Source: UBA1351 sp963677885
GTDB taxonomy: Bacteria > Bacillota > Clostridia > Lachnospirales > Vallitaleaceae
Length of the DNA stretch: 64,000 bases
Direction: 5' to 3'
Assembly (NCBI GenBank): GCA_963677885.1
Contig: OY782500.1
Location: 3,968,001-4,032,000 of the forward strand
The translations under genes and the position numbers were made by a program. A model generated the notes under the pieces. It did no database searches. It worked only from the letters and a program-made list of their open reading frames with translations, and was not told the DNA's origin. Shown piece by piece: positions 51,601 through 58,269 of the stretch (within the stretch, counting starts at the first letter, position 1; every line of letters starts with the position of its first letter).

Positions 51601-52347
51601 AGTCAGGTCATTCTGGAGAAATCATATAATCAGAAAGTTGTTGATTTGACAGAACTCCAGATTTCTACAGATCAAGAAATTTTTATGGTCAGTGGTAGAT
51701 ATCTGGTCAAGATCTTTGTTGAGACCAAGGAGTATGGTTCTATAGGCGTGTCCATGGGACAGGTGCTAATTGATGTGAAAAACAGAATTGTACTTGAAGA
51801 TGTTCGAGATGAAATTCCCCTCTATCAATCCATGGAAAGCGTCCATATAAGCGGTATTGCCAAGAGTATGGATGGAGCTATGATTGATGGAATTTCTATC
51901 GTTTTTGATGACCAGGTCATAAAGGTTTATGAAAAACCCTGGTTGCCTATTGGTAGAACATCTCTAGTGGAAATCGACGAGGATATTGACTTGGAGGACT
52001 TAGGAGACATAAGCCATAAAGAGCTTATATTGAAAGTCTTATTGGATTCCGGATATACTTATACTCATACAATTTTATTATATGAGAGTCAGATTCATAT
52101 TGAAAAGCCACAGGAGATTCATGTAGGTGATAAGGTCTTCCTTCGAGTTTACACCTTGGATTCTATGGGGAACAAGGTCTTGCTTGAGCAGGAAATAAGT
52201 CTCTTATCAGGGGAATCTGCCATAGTAAAGACTAATGGGAACCAATTAGAAGCGCTGAAAGAAGGTCAGGCTGTCATAACCGTTTTGTATGCTTATGAGG
52301 GTGTTAATTATCAGAAACAAGTCAGTATAGAAGTAAATCAAAAATAA
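45604..52347 (+). CDS. Giant secreted fibronectin type III repeat protein
   Basis: 2247 residues. Signal peptide MKKLLSLLLVVSLCISNFQ with probable cleavage near residue 28. About 17 FN3 domains of 80-90 residues follow to about residue 1460, each with the pattern SxxISWxxxxxAxxYxV...GLxPxTxYxxxVxAxN and a proline-rich linker such as TTLTPLPGVPS. The first eight are Ser/Thr-rich, the later ones more charged with xxGxxY turns. The last 750 residues are a different beta-rich region ending in a Big2-like segment (SGESAIVKTNGNQLEALKEGQAVITV). No LPxTG, SLH or catalytic motif was seen. Likely an extracellular adhesin, scaffold or matrix protein. Confidence 0.9.
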   Translation: MKKLLSLLLVVSLCISNFQLQMNTIVAEGTVTGISGTSSWYDQLTVSWNHYTYLEGEEEVQADSYAVTLNNNGGTKTTGANSATFTGLEADTTYSINVTASYGGSVVASGTGSGTTDDYPNPESPSGLSASQITSTSAVISWSPGAYANAYRIQGAGLDTTTSNTQYTISSLTPGTSYHVTVTSLRDELIGGSDSVSFSTRLGTPSVSATVTSESSVDVDWSSVEGASDYLVTIASISYSETTAATSTSITGLSPNETYTVSVKAQTNDVVGSAGTATFTTDLPEPSPPGTVSASEVSQTGATISWSSVTYATSYVFTGPQGVEEVTGTQIILSNLNPDTGYTVSVAAKNASGTSTATSASFTTLIPAPGTPTGYTAGQVTETTAQISWTGSAYADYYEVNISSGGSSVASGSPTGTSFSASGLSPSTTYQVSIRAVNDEGISSALTGNFTTLTPLPGVPSLGGVSGITESSAVISWSSVPYADSYTVTIESNVYSGITGTSYTASGLTSQTDYSYSVKAVNSQGEGPASSGSFTTLIPLPGPVSDLKTTSIQTNQAALSWQSGSGATSYRISIGGESYTSSTSSYTITGLDPASNYNVTVYSLNARGESTGVSLSFTTATPLPEAPSNLTISDIGQSSAKISWTGGAYADAYRVTVGGQTFNNISGNQLDVSGLDPVTEYSVQVYSVNDTGTSDGASASFTTLAPPPPDVPGNLQTSSQINSVSISWFSSEGAEDYSLELRDGTNITQRTTASTSYTFSGLDPSTEYEVRLRANGLYTSSDYSTWMSITTLTPPPNTPESVTAVASVTSVTLSWTGVSDADSYDINFDGRALSTQATSYTINDLEPDRDYTYRVRAVNTFGNSEYSELKTVRTKVPLPEPPAGISSTVTETSMKVSWTPVENAQSYDVNIDGTVHNTENTSITFDSLIANTLYKIKVRGKNATGNGEYSSIYEISTLQYMPGIPTGLQGNATEYEITLSWDSVEYAKSYTIIFDGVSYETSSTLWVVENLQPYSLHTYKMRANNGRGSSDYTSEKSLRTLQILPLTPDGVQASSSSRSVDINWTSVERATGYEVLFNGRTYTVSGTEFSADNLTPETTYDYAVRSVNQAGKSDYSEIKRIRTDSVLPYQPDIKDFSSTDTTISISWFKVSNADSYQVVFNGDTFDTYNTSMTFKNLDPDRAYTIKVRGFNDKGYGSYSGEETVITDEAVVLSLPVPVNVTASSTSSTIKLAWDQVQGASSYEININGKLITTRLLTYTFTGLEPDTNYDYMIRGISDTGVGLFSDLDSIRTLVGRPGKVSGLKATTTEAQVLISWDDLEGATSYEIYFEDKVIKSDVSELTLRGLAYNADYEIKVRGLNSAGSGPYSEVLSFRTSLTKPETPSGISATAREDAIVLIWNDVEFASYYEINIDGQVFRVTRSYLTVTGLDSNTEYRYSIRSGNDAGTSSYSDAALIVTAKALSEIVITNPVAGTITEIQADDQWTVKWTELEKAVRYIISIEYLNRDEEIINIETDQLSYTLEAENLWGGRYNIQLEAYDSEDDLIGQGQETTSLSKKLSGVYPDGSDVHLDQSNQLEIGFEPLNLENVSYKVTLTDVISGEDIYSLTNEDPLRLVEGDLFVEDPTNVRMTLEAIMGQVVIADFTTDIRVFAKLNRAGKPTLISDHGFETILTGSSLDLAWLLPEENIPDTMNVSILLDGVGIYHQSITVDGPWTIPGEVFGQAGTYIVGLKGLADNMEDSLVDYLIVYVLESKDVIAKTRVATTGNGQALRMNGRITYINKERIKSFGFEYGNNQLMSESCEVSYIQGDGTFTYPLRSLGDGDKIYYRAYVKLLDGSTIYGQVMTGLVPESEGPKPEILEIKYKEKIDDNQTIIYTVTTDLSTQALIFDNGLGGIITYRSGYVEFDQTRIWTIERFYRNGGVYQESLTGLSECGYSNVKSVNLVTGIKANTKPILQLKDQDHQFFVGTLSNISFEGQLEAQGEDLIKKITYVIGQDDESQVILEKSYNQKVVDLTELQISTDQEIFMVSGRYLVKIFVETKEYGSIGVSMGQVLIDVKNRIVLEDVRDEIPLYQSMESVHISGIAKSMDGAMIDGISIVFDDQVIKVYEKPWLPIGRTSLVEIDEDIDLEDLGDISHKELILKVLLDSGYTYTHTILLYESQIHIEKPQEIHVGDKVFLRVYTLDSMGNKVLLEQEISLLSGESAIVKTNGNQLEALKEGQAVITVLYAYEGVNYQKQVSIEVNQK

Positions 52348-52374
52348 GCCAAGAGTAAAGGTAGAGGTAGAGGA

Positions 52375-52941
52375 ATGAATAAAACAAGTTTAGTGATTGT
52401 GTTAGGAGTAATGGCGGTCATGATTTTCGGCATTGTCTTCTTCGTCAGCAGTATGGACTACAGTGGTGAAACTGTTACCCTTATGGATGATGAAGTGATT
52501 GCAGCCAATCTGGAAACCGGTGAAATGGAAGTTGAAACCTTAGAAACTAATGGATTTACTTATGAGAATAGTGACTTCCTATTAACTCTTATGTCTGAAA
52601 GTGAGTATAATGACTTTCTAGGTAAATTGGAAGAAGTCTATATGGTTGATTTTACCACCTTCCTTAATTTGGACGTTAAGACCGATGCTTATTACAGTGA
52701 AAACAGCCAGAGTATAAAAGAGACAACCGGTTTGGACTCCTATGACCAGTTTGAAAGACTTTATAATAAACTGGTTGTCATTCCAGACTATGACACCTGT
52801 CACATTGAATTTCTTACAGAGACCATGATGGATGATGGTGACAGGCTTTATGTTGATGTGCTGGCTACTTATGACCAGGTGTCAGAAGTTGAGTTTTATA
52901 TCATCATTGACAAGAAAACCTTGAATTATCGAATCTTTTAG
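52375..52941 (+). CDS. Hypothetical membrane-anchored protein
   Basis: 188 residues, not recognised. One N-terminal membrane segment (about 6-27) then an acidic extracytoplasmic domain with a single Cys (YDTCHIEFLTE) and a beta-rich end. It starts 27 bp after the FN3 gene with AGGTAGAGG upstream, so it is probably co-transcribed and may assist that secreted protein (inference from position only). Confidence 0.6.
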   Translation: MNKTSLVIVLGVMAVMIFGIVFFVSSMDYSGETVTLMDDEVIAANLETGEMEVETLETNGFTYENSDFLLTLMSESEYNDFLGKLEEVYMVDFTTFLNLDVKTDAYYSENSQSIKETTGLDSYDQFERLYNKLVVIPDYDTCHIEFLTETMMDDGDRLYVDVLATYDQVSEVEFYIIIDKKTLNYRIF

Positions 52942-53020
52942 GGTTACTGGTGTGTTGGAAGTCTGAATAATGAAAGAATAATCTGGTATTCATGATAAAT
53001 TTCATATATAATACAATTAG

Positions 53021-53048
53021 GTCCCACATATGACAACCTATGTGGGAC
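53021..53048 (+). terminator. Perfect hairpin before the first GntR gene
   Basis: GTCCCACATA (53021-53030) pairs with TATGTGGGAC (53039-53048), then GGTCTTTTAT. It may be a weak terminator for the FN3 unit or an operator for the regulator that follows. Confidence 0.6.
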
Positions 53049-53078
53049 GGTCTTTTATAGAGCTAATTGGAGGAGTAT

Positions 53079-53771
53079 ATGTTTGAGAGAATTGAAAATG
53101 AATCAGTAGTTTCTACTGTTGTCAACAAAATAAAAAAATCAATTATGGACGGAGATTTAAAGCCTGGAGATAAGTTACCTACTGAAGTTGAGCTTATCGA
53201 CCAACTTGGTGTCGGTAGAAACTCAGTGAGAGAGGCGGTTAAGATGCTTACCGCCCTGGGTGTATTGGAAGTGAAAAGGGGACAGGGGACTTTTGTTGTT
53301 GAAAAGGTAAAACCATCTTTTTTTAATCCCTTGTTGTTTAGCTTGATTATTGAGCCAAAGTCCAACAAAGATCTCTATGAACTTCGGGTTATGTTTGATA
53401 CCATGGTTTTGTTTAATCTAATGGATAAGATGGACCCTGACAAGTTCGATCAAATCGATAATCTTATGGAAGAAGTAGAAGGGCATTATGCCTCCGGAGA
53501 TAAGGATATCGATTATTTCGTTGGCATGGATGTCAGGTTTCATAAACTGCTGATGGATTTGACCGAAAATGCCTTGATTAAGCAGATTGGGGAAGTTATT
53601 ATAAGTCTTTTTCCAGAATATATTAAAAAATCCATATCCCAGGAGAAAGGAATTTTACGAAGCATTAACAACCATAAAGAGATTATTCATCACCTCAGGA
53701 CAAAGGACAAGACCAGCCTTAGTCAGTTGGTAGAAAAAACTTTGGAAGAGTGGAAAGAGGAATGGAAGTAA
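53079..53771 (+). CDS. GntR/FadR-subfamily regulator 1
   Basis: 230 residues from ATG 53079 (GGAGG 53069-53073); a TTG at 53067 would overlap the ribosome-binding site. N-terminal winged HTH (LKPGDKLPTEVELIDQLGVG, NSVREAVKMLTALGVLEVKRG) plus an all-helical FCD effector domain. It is a paralogue of the regulator at 59792: the stretches EPKSNKDLYELR and RSINNHKEII are shared. It precedes the split transketolase-Tct operon and probably controls it in response to a carboxylic acid. Confidence 0.9.
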   Translation: MFERIENESVVSTVVNKIKKSIMDGDLKPGDKLPTEVELIDQLGVGRNSVREAVKMLTALGVLEVKRGQGTFVVEKVKPSFFNPLLFSLIIEPKSNKDLYELRVMFDTMVLFNLMDKMDPDKFDQIDNLMEEVEGHYASGDKDIDYFVGMDVRFHKLLMDLTENALIKQIGEVIISLFPEYIKKSISQEKGILRSINNHKEIIHHLRTKDKTSLSQLVEKTLEEWKEEWK

Positions 53772-53812
53772 TATAATTTCATCATAATATGATTAATTCA
53801 TGAAGCGTCAAA

Positions 53813-53849
53813 TCAAGTAGAAGTCTACTAGATTTGACGCTTTTGTTTT
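53813..53849 (+). terminator. Terminator after GntR regulator 1
   Basis: AAGCGTCAAATC and GATTTGACGCTT with inner GTAGA/TCTAC pairing, followed by TTTTGTTTT. The remaining gap to 54055 holds a consensus promoter. Confidence 0.9.
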
Positions 53850-53930
53850 GGCCTAGATGTAAAAATATTGGAATATATATAAAAAACGCACAATAAATGG
53901 ATAGAAAAAATATTTCTTTTGTAAATTATG

Positions 53931-53959
53931 TTGACAAAGGTTGGTAAGGGGGATATAAT
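53931..53959 (+). promoter_or_regulatory. Consensus promoter of the transketolase-Tct operon
   Basis: TTGACA (53931-53936), 17 bp, TATAAT (53954-53959), both boxes perfect. The next 25 bp carry overlapping dyads (TAGTAC...GTAGTAC, CTACGTAG, ACGTA-G-TACGT; about 53964-53984) over the start site, a plausible GntR operator. Confidence 0.85.
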
Positions 53960-54054
53960 ACATAGTACATCCTACGTAGTACGTCAAACATACAATGAAG
54001 TAGATGGGGAGAGTCTAACAAGGGTCAAACGATGAACATTTAGAAAGGAGAAGC

Positions 54055-54156
54055 ATGGAGTTCCTTAGTGGAATCGACATGCAGTGTGATGCCATATGGA
54101 CAATAAAGTTCAGTATCTTGAGGCCAAGGCAAGAGAACTTAGAACAACAATACTAA
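54055..54156 (+). CDS. Possible 33-residue leader peptide overlapping the transketolase start
   Basis: ATG 54055 follows a strong AAAGGAG and opens a 33-codon frame (MEFLSGIDMQCDAIWTIKFS...) in a different frame from the transketolase gene, whose own start at 54096 has only a poor ribosome-binding site. It could be a translated leader that couples or regulates expression. It could also be chance, with the upstream site feeding 54096 inefficiently. Confidence 0.35.
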   Translation: MEFLSGIDMQCDAIWTIKFSILRPRQENLEQQY

Positions 54157-54926
54157 CCATGATTCATGAAGCAGGGTCCGGTCATCCCGGTGGGTCTTTA
54201 TCTGCAGCCGATTATGTGACCCTTTTATATTATGATGAAATGAATATTGATTCAGATGAACCAACGAAGGAGGACAGAGACCGATTTATTCTGTCAAAGG
54301 GTCATTCTTGTCCGGTCCTTTATTCCATCCTTGCAAGAAAAGGATATTTCGATTATGACCAAATCCATACCCTAAGGAAATTTGGTTCAATTCTTCAAGG
54401 TCACCCGGACATGAACAAGGTGCCAGGAGTAGATATGACGACAGGATCTTTAGGACAGGGACTGTCTGTAGGCGTTGGAATGGCAATTGGTCTTAAGAGA
54501 GCAGGAATGGATTCAAGAGTTTTCGTGGCCTTAGGTGATGGAGAAATCAATGAAGGACAGGTTTGGGAAGCTGCTGAAACAGCTGCCAAATACGAATTGG
54601 ATAACTTGATTGTTATTGTCGATTATAACGGTATCCAAAATGACTCTTTTACATCAGAGATTATGCCAATGGGAGATATTCCTGCCAAATGGGCCAGCTT
54701 CGGGTGGGAGGTTGTCACCTGTGATGGACATGATATGAAAGATTTACTCATGACATTTGATCAGGTCAAAGGGTTTAGACGTATGAAACGACCTGTCTGT
54801 ATTGTTGCTAATACGGTAAAAGGTAAAGGTGTCTCTTTTATGGAACATGTACCTATGTGGCATGGAGTTGCCCCTAATAAAGAGGAATTTGACAAAGCGC
54901 TTGCTGAAGTGAATGGAGGTGAATAG
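54096..54926 (+). CDS. Transketolase, N-terminal (TPP-binding) subunit
   Basis: 276 residues of the split type. EAGSGHPGGSLSAADYV near 27-43 and GDGEINEGQVWE with DYNGIQND form the TPP/Mg site; FILSKGHSCPVLYS is conserved. It works with the next gene as one enzyme moving two-carbon ketol units; hydroxypyruvate can act as irreversible donor. ATG 54096 was chosen because it gives the usual N-terminus, although the nearby ribosome-binding site is weak. Context suggests a dedicated, non-housekeeping copy. Confidence 0.9.
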   Translation: MDNKVQYLEAKARELRTTILTMIHEAGSGHPGGSLSAADYVTLLYYDEMNIDSDEPTKEDRDRFILSKGHSCPVLYSILARKGYFDYDQIHTLRKFGSILQGHPDMNKVPGVDMTTGSLGQGLSVGVGMAIGLKRAGMDSRVFVALGDGEINEGQVWEAAETAAKYELDNLIVIVDYNGIQNDSFTSEIMPMGDIPAKWASFGWEVVTCDGHDMKDLLMTFDQVKGFRRMKRPVCIVANTVKGKGVSFMEHVPMWHGVAPNKEEFDKALAEVNGGE

Positions 54927-54927
54927 G

Positions 54928-55911
54928 TTGACTCAAGAACTAATGAATAAGCCTGTCATGACAACAAGAGGCAGTGATCCTCAACCGACCAGACAGGCTT
55001 ATGGCGATGTATTGGTTGAAATGGCAGAGGAAAGAGATGATTTTTATGTTATCGACTGTGATATTGCCAAGTCCATGAAGACCATGGATTTTGCCGGGAA
55101 GTATCCTGAGCGGCATATAAACGTTGGAATCGCTGAGCAAAACGCTGCAGGAGTAGCTGCAGGACTTGCTACTCTGGGTTATAAAGGAATTGTCAGTACC
55201 TATGCTGTTTTTGGAAGTATGAGAATACTTGAACAGGTCAGAACCTCTGCCTGTTATCCTAATTTAAACGTAAAAGTTTGTTGCAGTCATGGTGGATTGA
55301 CACCAGCCAATGATGGTGTTACCCATCAGGCTATAGAAGATATGGGGATCTATCGGACGGTGCCTAATATGGCTGTAATGATGGGAGCTGACTATAATTC
55401 AACGAAAGCTTTAATGAGAGCCTTAATGGATTATGATGGCCCTACCTATATACGATTTACACGAGATCCTATGCCAAACTTTTATAGTGAAGACGAAGAG
55501 TTTATAATAGGTAAGGGTAAGGTCTTAAGACAGGGGAAGGATATATCAATAATTGCCAATGGTGATCTTTTGCATGAGGCCCTTAAGGCTAAGGATAGAC
55601 TTGTTGAAGAAGGTATTGATGTTGAACTCATAGACATGCATACAATTAAACCTTTAGACCGGGAATTGGTTGTTGCAACACTTGAAAAAACTGGAAAGTT
55701 GATTACAGTGGAGGATCATAATGTATTAAATGGTCTGGGATCTGCAGTTGCAGATGTTGTGGCAGAAGAAGGAAGAGGAATTCTTAGAAAAGTTGGTCTG
55801 AAAGACCGATTTGCAGAATCGGGACCTTACCATGATCTTCTTCACAAGTATGAAATGGATGCAGACTACATTGTCAAAATGGCTCATGAACTTATGGGGA
55901 AGGAAAATTAA
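54928..55911 (+). CDS. Transketolase, C-terminal (pyrimidine-binding) subunit
   Basis: 327 residues from TTG 54928, 5 nt after GGAGGTG; the ATG at 54913 precedes that site. The Pyr domain holds INVGIAEQNAAGVAAGLA with the TPP-activating glutamate and SHGGLTPANDGVTHQ; the C-terminal domain contains DMHTIKPLDRE and TVEDHN. It completes the split enzyme encoded by the overlapping upstream gene and starts 1 nt after its stop. Confidence 0.9.
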   Translation: MTQELMNKPVMTTRGSDPQPTRQAYGDVLVEMAEERDDFYVIDCDIAKSMKTMDFAGKYPERHINVGIAEQNAAGVAAGLATLGYKGIVSTYAVFGSMRILEQVRTSACYPNLNVKVCCSHGGLTPANDGVTHQAIEDMGIYRTVPNMAVMMGADYNSTKALMRALMDYDGPTYIRFTRDPMPNFYSEDEEFIIGKGKVLRQGKDISIIANGDLLHEALKAKDRLVEEGIDVELIDMHTIKPLDRELVVATLEKTGKLITVEDHNVLNGLGSAVADVVAEEGRGILRKVGLKDRFAESGPYHDLLHKYEMDADYIVKMAHELMGKEN

Positions 55912-55912
55912 G

Positions 55913-56572
55913 ATGAAAAAGCTATACCTAATACATACAATTAATCAATTTATGGACATGATATATAATCCCTTTGCCAAACCTTTTTTAGAGGCAAATG
56001 GAGATGTGGAAATCTACAATATTGCAGATGACAGCTTACTTCCTCAAACCTTGGAAGCTGGTCATCTGACTGAAAGCACTGCAAAAAGAATCATGCATTA
56101 TGCACTTGCTGCAGAATCCAATGGAGCTGATGGGGTTATGGTTACCTGTACATCCGTTAATGAAGCAGCAGCCTATGCAAGAAAATTTTTAAATATTCCA
56201 ATGATTAATATTGATGAGCCAGTTGCGAAAATGTGTGTTGATAAGGGGTCGAAAATCGGAATATTGGCGACCTTGCCAACAAGTCCTATTGCTACACTTC
56301 GTTTGATTAATGAAGAAGCGGCAAGACAGGGCAAAGTTATTGAACCGGTAATTAAAGTCGTTGACGGAGCATTTGATATACTATGTTCAGGAGATCGTGA
56401 GAAACATGACCAGCTCGTTCGTGAGGCCCTCTACGAATTGGCGAAAGAGGTGGATGTTATCACGTTTGCGCAAATCTCTATGAGTCAGGTAAAACATGAT
56501 GATCCGGGTGTGCCACTTTTTAAAATTGGTACCAGCGGTTTTGATGCAATAAATGAGTTAATGAACAAATAG
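55913..56572 (+). CDS. Aspartate/glutamate racemase superfamily protein
   Basis: 219 residues. MVTCTSVNEAAAYA carries one of the two cysteine sites of the superfamily; the second position, near FAQISMSQ, has no cysteine, so it may not be a classical two-base racemase. Relatives include maleate isomerase, hydantoin racemase and arylmalonate decarboxylase. It follows the transketolase by 1 nt and precedes the Tct transporter, so it probably acts on the imported acid (inference). Confidence 0.78.
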   Translation: MKKLYLIHTINQFMDMIYNPFAKPFLEANGDVEIYNIADDSLLPQTLEAGHLTESTAKRIMHYALAAESNGADGVMVTCTSVNEAAAYARKFLNIPMINIDEPVAKMCVDKGSKIGILATLPTSPIATLRLINEEAARQGKVIEPVIKVVDGAFDILCSGDREKHDQLVREALYELAKEVDVITFAQISMSQVKHDDPGVPLFKIGTSGFDAINELMNK

Positions 56573-56598
56573 GTGGGTTATACTTAGGAGGTATGAAG

Positions 56599-57693
56599 TT
56601 GAAAAAGTTATTATCTTTAATGCTTGTAGTTGTTATGGTAACTGCATTATTTGCAGGGTGTAAGGAAGAAGCAAAAGAAACAGAATCAAAATCCAGCAGT
56701 ACCGCACAAACAGATGACAAGGAAATGACTGAAGACAAAGAAGAAACCAGTGAGGAGATCGCTTATCCGGACCGTTCTATTAATAATATTGTACCTTTTG
56801 GTGCAGGTGGCGGAACTGACTCCTGGAACCGTGCTCTTTCAGCAGCCATGGAAGAACCTTTAGGAGTTAAGATTCTTGTCAACAATATGACTGGTGGTGG
56901 CCCAGGTGGAACTGGCCAGGCTTATGTCTGGGATGCGCCACATGATGGTTATACACTACTTGGAACATCTGAAACGCCGCTTCTTGTTCCTGTTATGACA
57001 GGTATGGAACAAACAACAAAAGACTTTGAATATTTTATTGGTGGTGGTTCACCTGGTCTTCTCTGTGTCAATAAAGATGCAGGTGTTGGAACTATTGAGG
57101 AATTGATTGATGCAGCAAACGCTGATCCAGAAGGTTATAAAATTGCATCGACAGCTGGTGGTCTATGGTTTATTCTGGCTAATCTTTTTGCCAGCTATGG
57201 GGATGTTCCACTGGGCAACGTAACCTATGATGGATCAAGACCAGCTATTACAGCTTGTGTATCAGGAGAGACTGCAGCAGTTACTGCTTCAGCAGGTGAA
57301 GTTGCAGACTTTATTAAATCAGGTGACCTGATTCCATTGGTAGCCATCCAACCCAATGATTATGATTTCCCAGGTTATGGTACAATTCCGGCAGTGGTTA
57401 AGTCTATCCCAGCCCTTGAAAAATACCTGCCACTTAATCAGTTTATCGGATTCATGGTTCCTGCTGATACCGACAAGGCAATTGTGACCAAGTTACAAGA
57501 AGCCTTTGACCAGGCAATGGCATCAGATGACATTGCAGCCTTTGCAGAAGACCAGTATGCAGTCATTTACAACATGACTGGTGAAGAAGCCAGAGCCTTC
57601 TGTGCAAAAGCTCAAAGTACCATGAGCTGGATTCTCCAGGATATGGGTCTTACTGAGTTCTCACCAGAAGAATTTGATATTCCAAGACCATAA
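56599..57693 (+). CDS. Tripartite tricarboxylate transporter substrate-binding lipoprotein TctC
   Basis: 364 residues from TTG 56599, placed 7 nt after AGGAGG; the ATG at 56593 is only 1 nt from it. Signal peptide with lipobox LFAGC, an acidic Lys/Glu/Ser linker (about 25-55), then the Bug/TctC fold: PFGAGGGTDSWNRAL, MTGGGPGGTGQAY, DGYTLLG. It binds a carboxylate outside the membrane for TctAB. The ligand is not evident. A short GC hairpin separates it from tctB. Confidence 0.9.
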   Translation: MKKLLSLMLVVVMVTALFAGCKEEAKETESKSSSTAQTDDKEMTEDKEETSEEIAYPDRSINNIVPFGAGGGTDSWNRALSAAMEEPLGVKILVNNMTGGGPGGTGQAYVWDAPHDGYTLLGTSETPLLVPVMTGMEQTTKDFEYFIGGGSPGLLCVNKDAGVGTIEELIDAANADPEGYKIASTAGGLWFILANLFASYGDVPLGNVTYDGSRPAITACVSGETAAVTASAGEVADFIKSGDLIPLVAIQPNDYDFPGYGTIPAVVKSIPALEKYLPLNQFIGFMVPADTDKAIVTKLQEAFDQAMASDDIAAFAEDQYAVIYNMTGEEARAFCAKAQSTMSWILQDMGLTEFSPEEFDIPRP

Positions 57694-57715
57694 TTGCAAC
57701 TATAATGAGAAAGTG

Positions 57716-57735
57716 GGGCTGGATATTTTCAGCCC
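57716..57735 (+). terminator. Hairpin between tctC and tctB
   Basis: GGGCTG-N8-CAGCCC followed by TGCTTTC. Such a partial terminator or stabilising hairpin often lets binding-protein mRNA exceed that of the membrane subunits. Confidence 0.65.
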
Positions 57736-57759
57736 TGCTTTCAGCAAAGGAGGAAACAA

Positions 57760-58257
57760 ATGGAAAAGCAACATCTCCGACGAGCAGATCTGGTCACAAG
57801 TATCATTATCTTCGTATTTGCAGTATTTGTCTTTGTCAATGCTGTCATGTTAATGAAGAATACCCTTGGAAAAGGCAAAGACTGGTTTGTATCTGCCGGA
57901 TTATTTCCAATGATTATCAGTGTAATGTTGGCATTATGTGCATTTCTGCTATTTTCCAAAGCCAGAAAAGACGGAGCTAGACTTGATTTCTTTAAAGTGG
58001 ATAAAATAAAAAATCTTGCAAAATCAAGAGAGTTCCAAGTGGCTTTTATTGTCATTGGCCTTTTGGCTGTCTATATCTTTATCCTACTGCCCCTATTAGT
58101 ATATTGGGCTGCTACTTTCATCTACCTATATTCCTTTATGCTGATTTTTGGAAAGAGAACTCTAAAAGGCTTTATTGTGATGACTATAGTAGCGGTTCTG
58201 TCAACTATTGCATTAACCTATGGATTTGGCACATTGGCTATGATTCCATTACCATAA
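57760..58257 (+). CDS. Tripartite tricarboxylate transporter small membrane subunit TctB
   Basis: 165 residues, four helices with a central cytoplasmic loop, of the TctB/DUF1468 family. The pattern FVSAGLFPMIISVMLALCA near the first loop is typical. AAAGGAGGAAACAA gives a strong ribosome-binding site. tctA starts 12 bp later. Confidence 0.88.
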   Translation: MEKQHLRRADLVTSIIIFVFAVFVFVNAVMLMKNTLGKGKDWFVSAGLFPMIISVMLALCAFLLFSKARKDGARLDFFKVDKIKNLAKSREFQVAFIVIGLLAVYIFILLPLLVYWAATFIYLYSFMLIFGKRTLKGFIVMTIVAVLSTIALTYGFGTLAMIPLP

Positions 58258-58269
58258 GAAAGGAGATTT

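Noticed and set aside
53931..54095. A riboswitch before the transketolase genes
   Set aside because: No conserved aptamer pattern was recognised; dyads at the start site fit protein binding.
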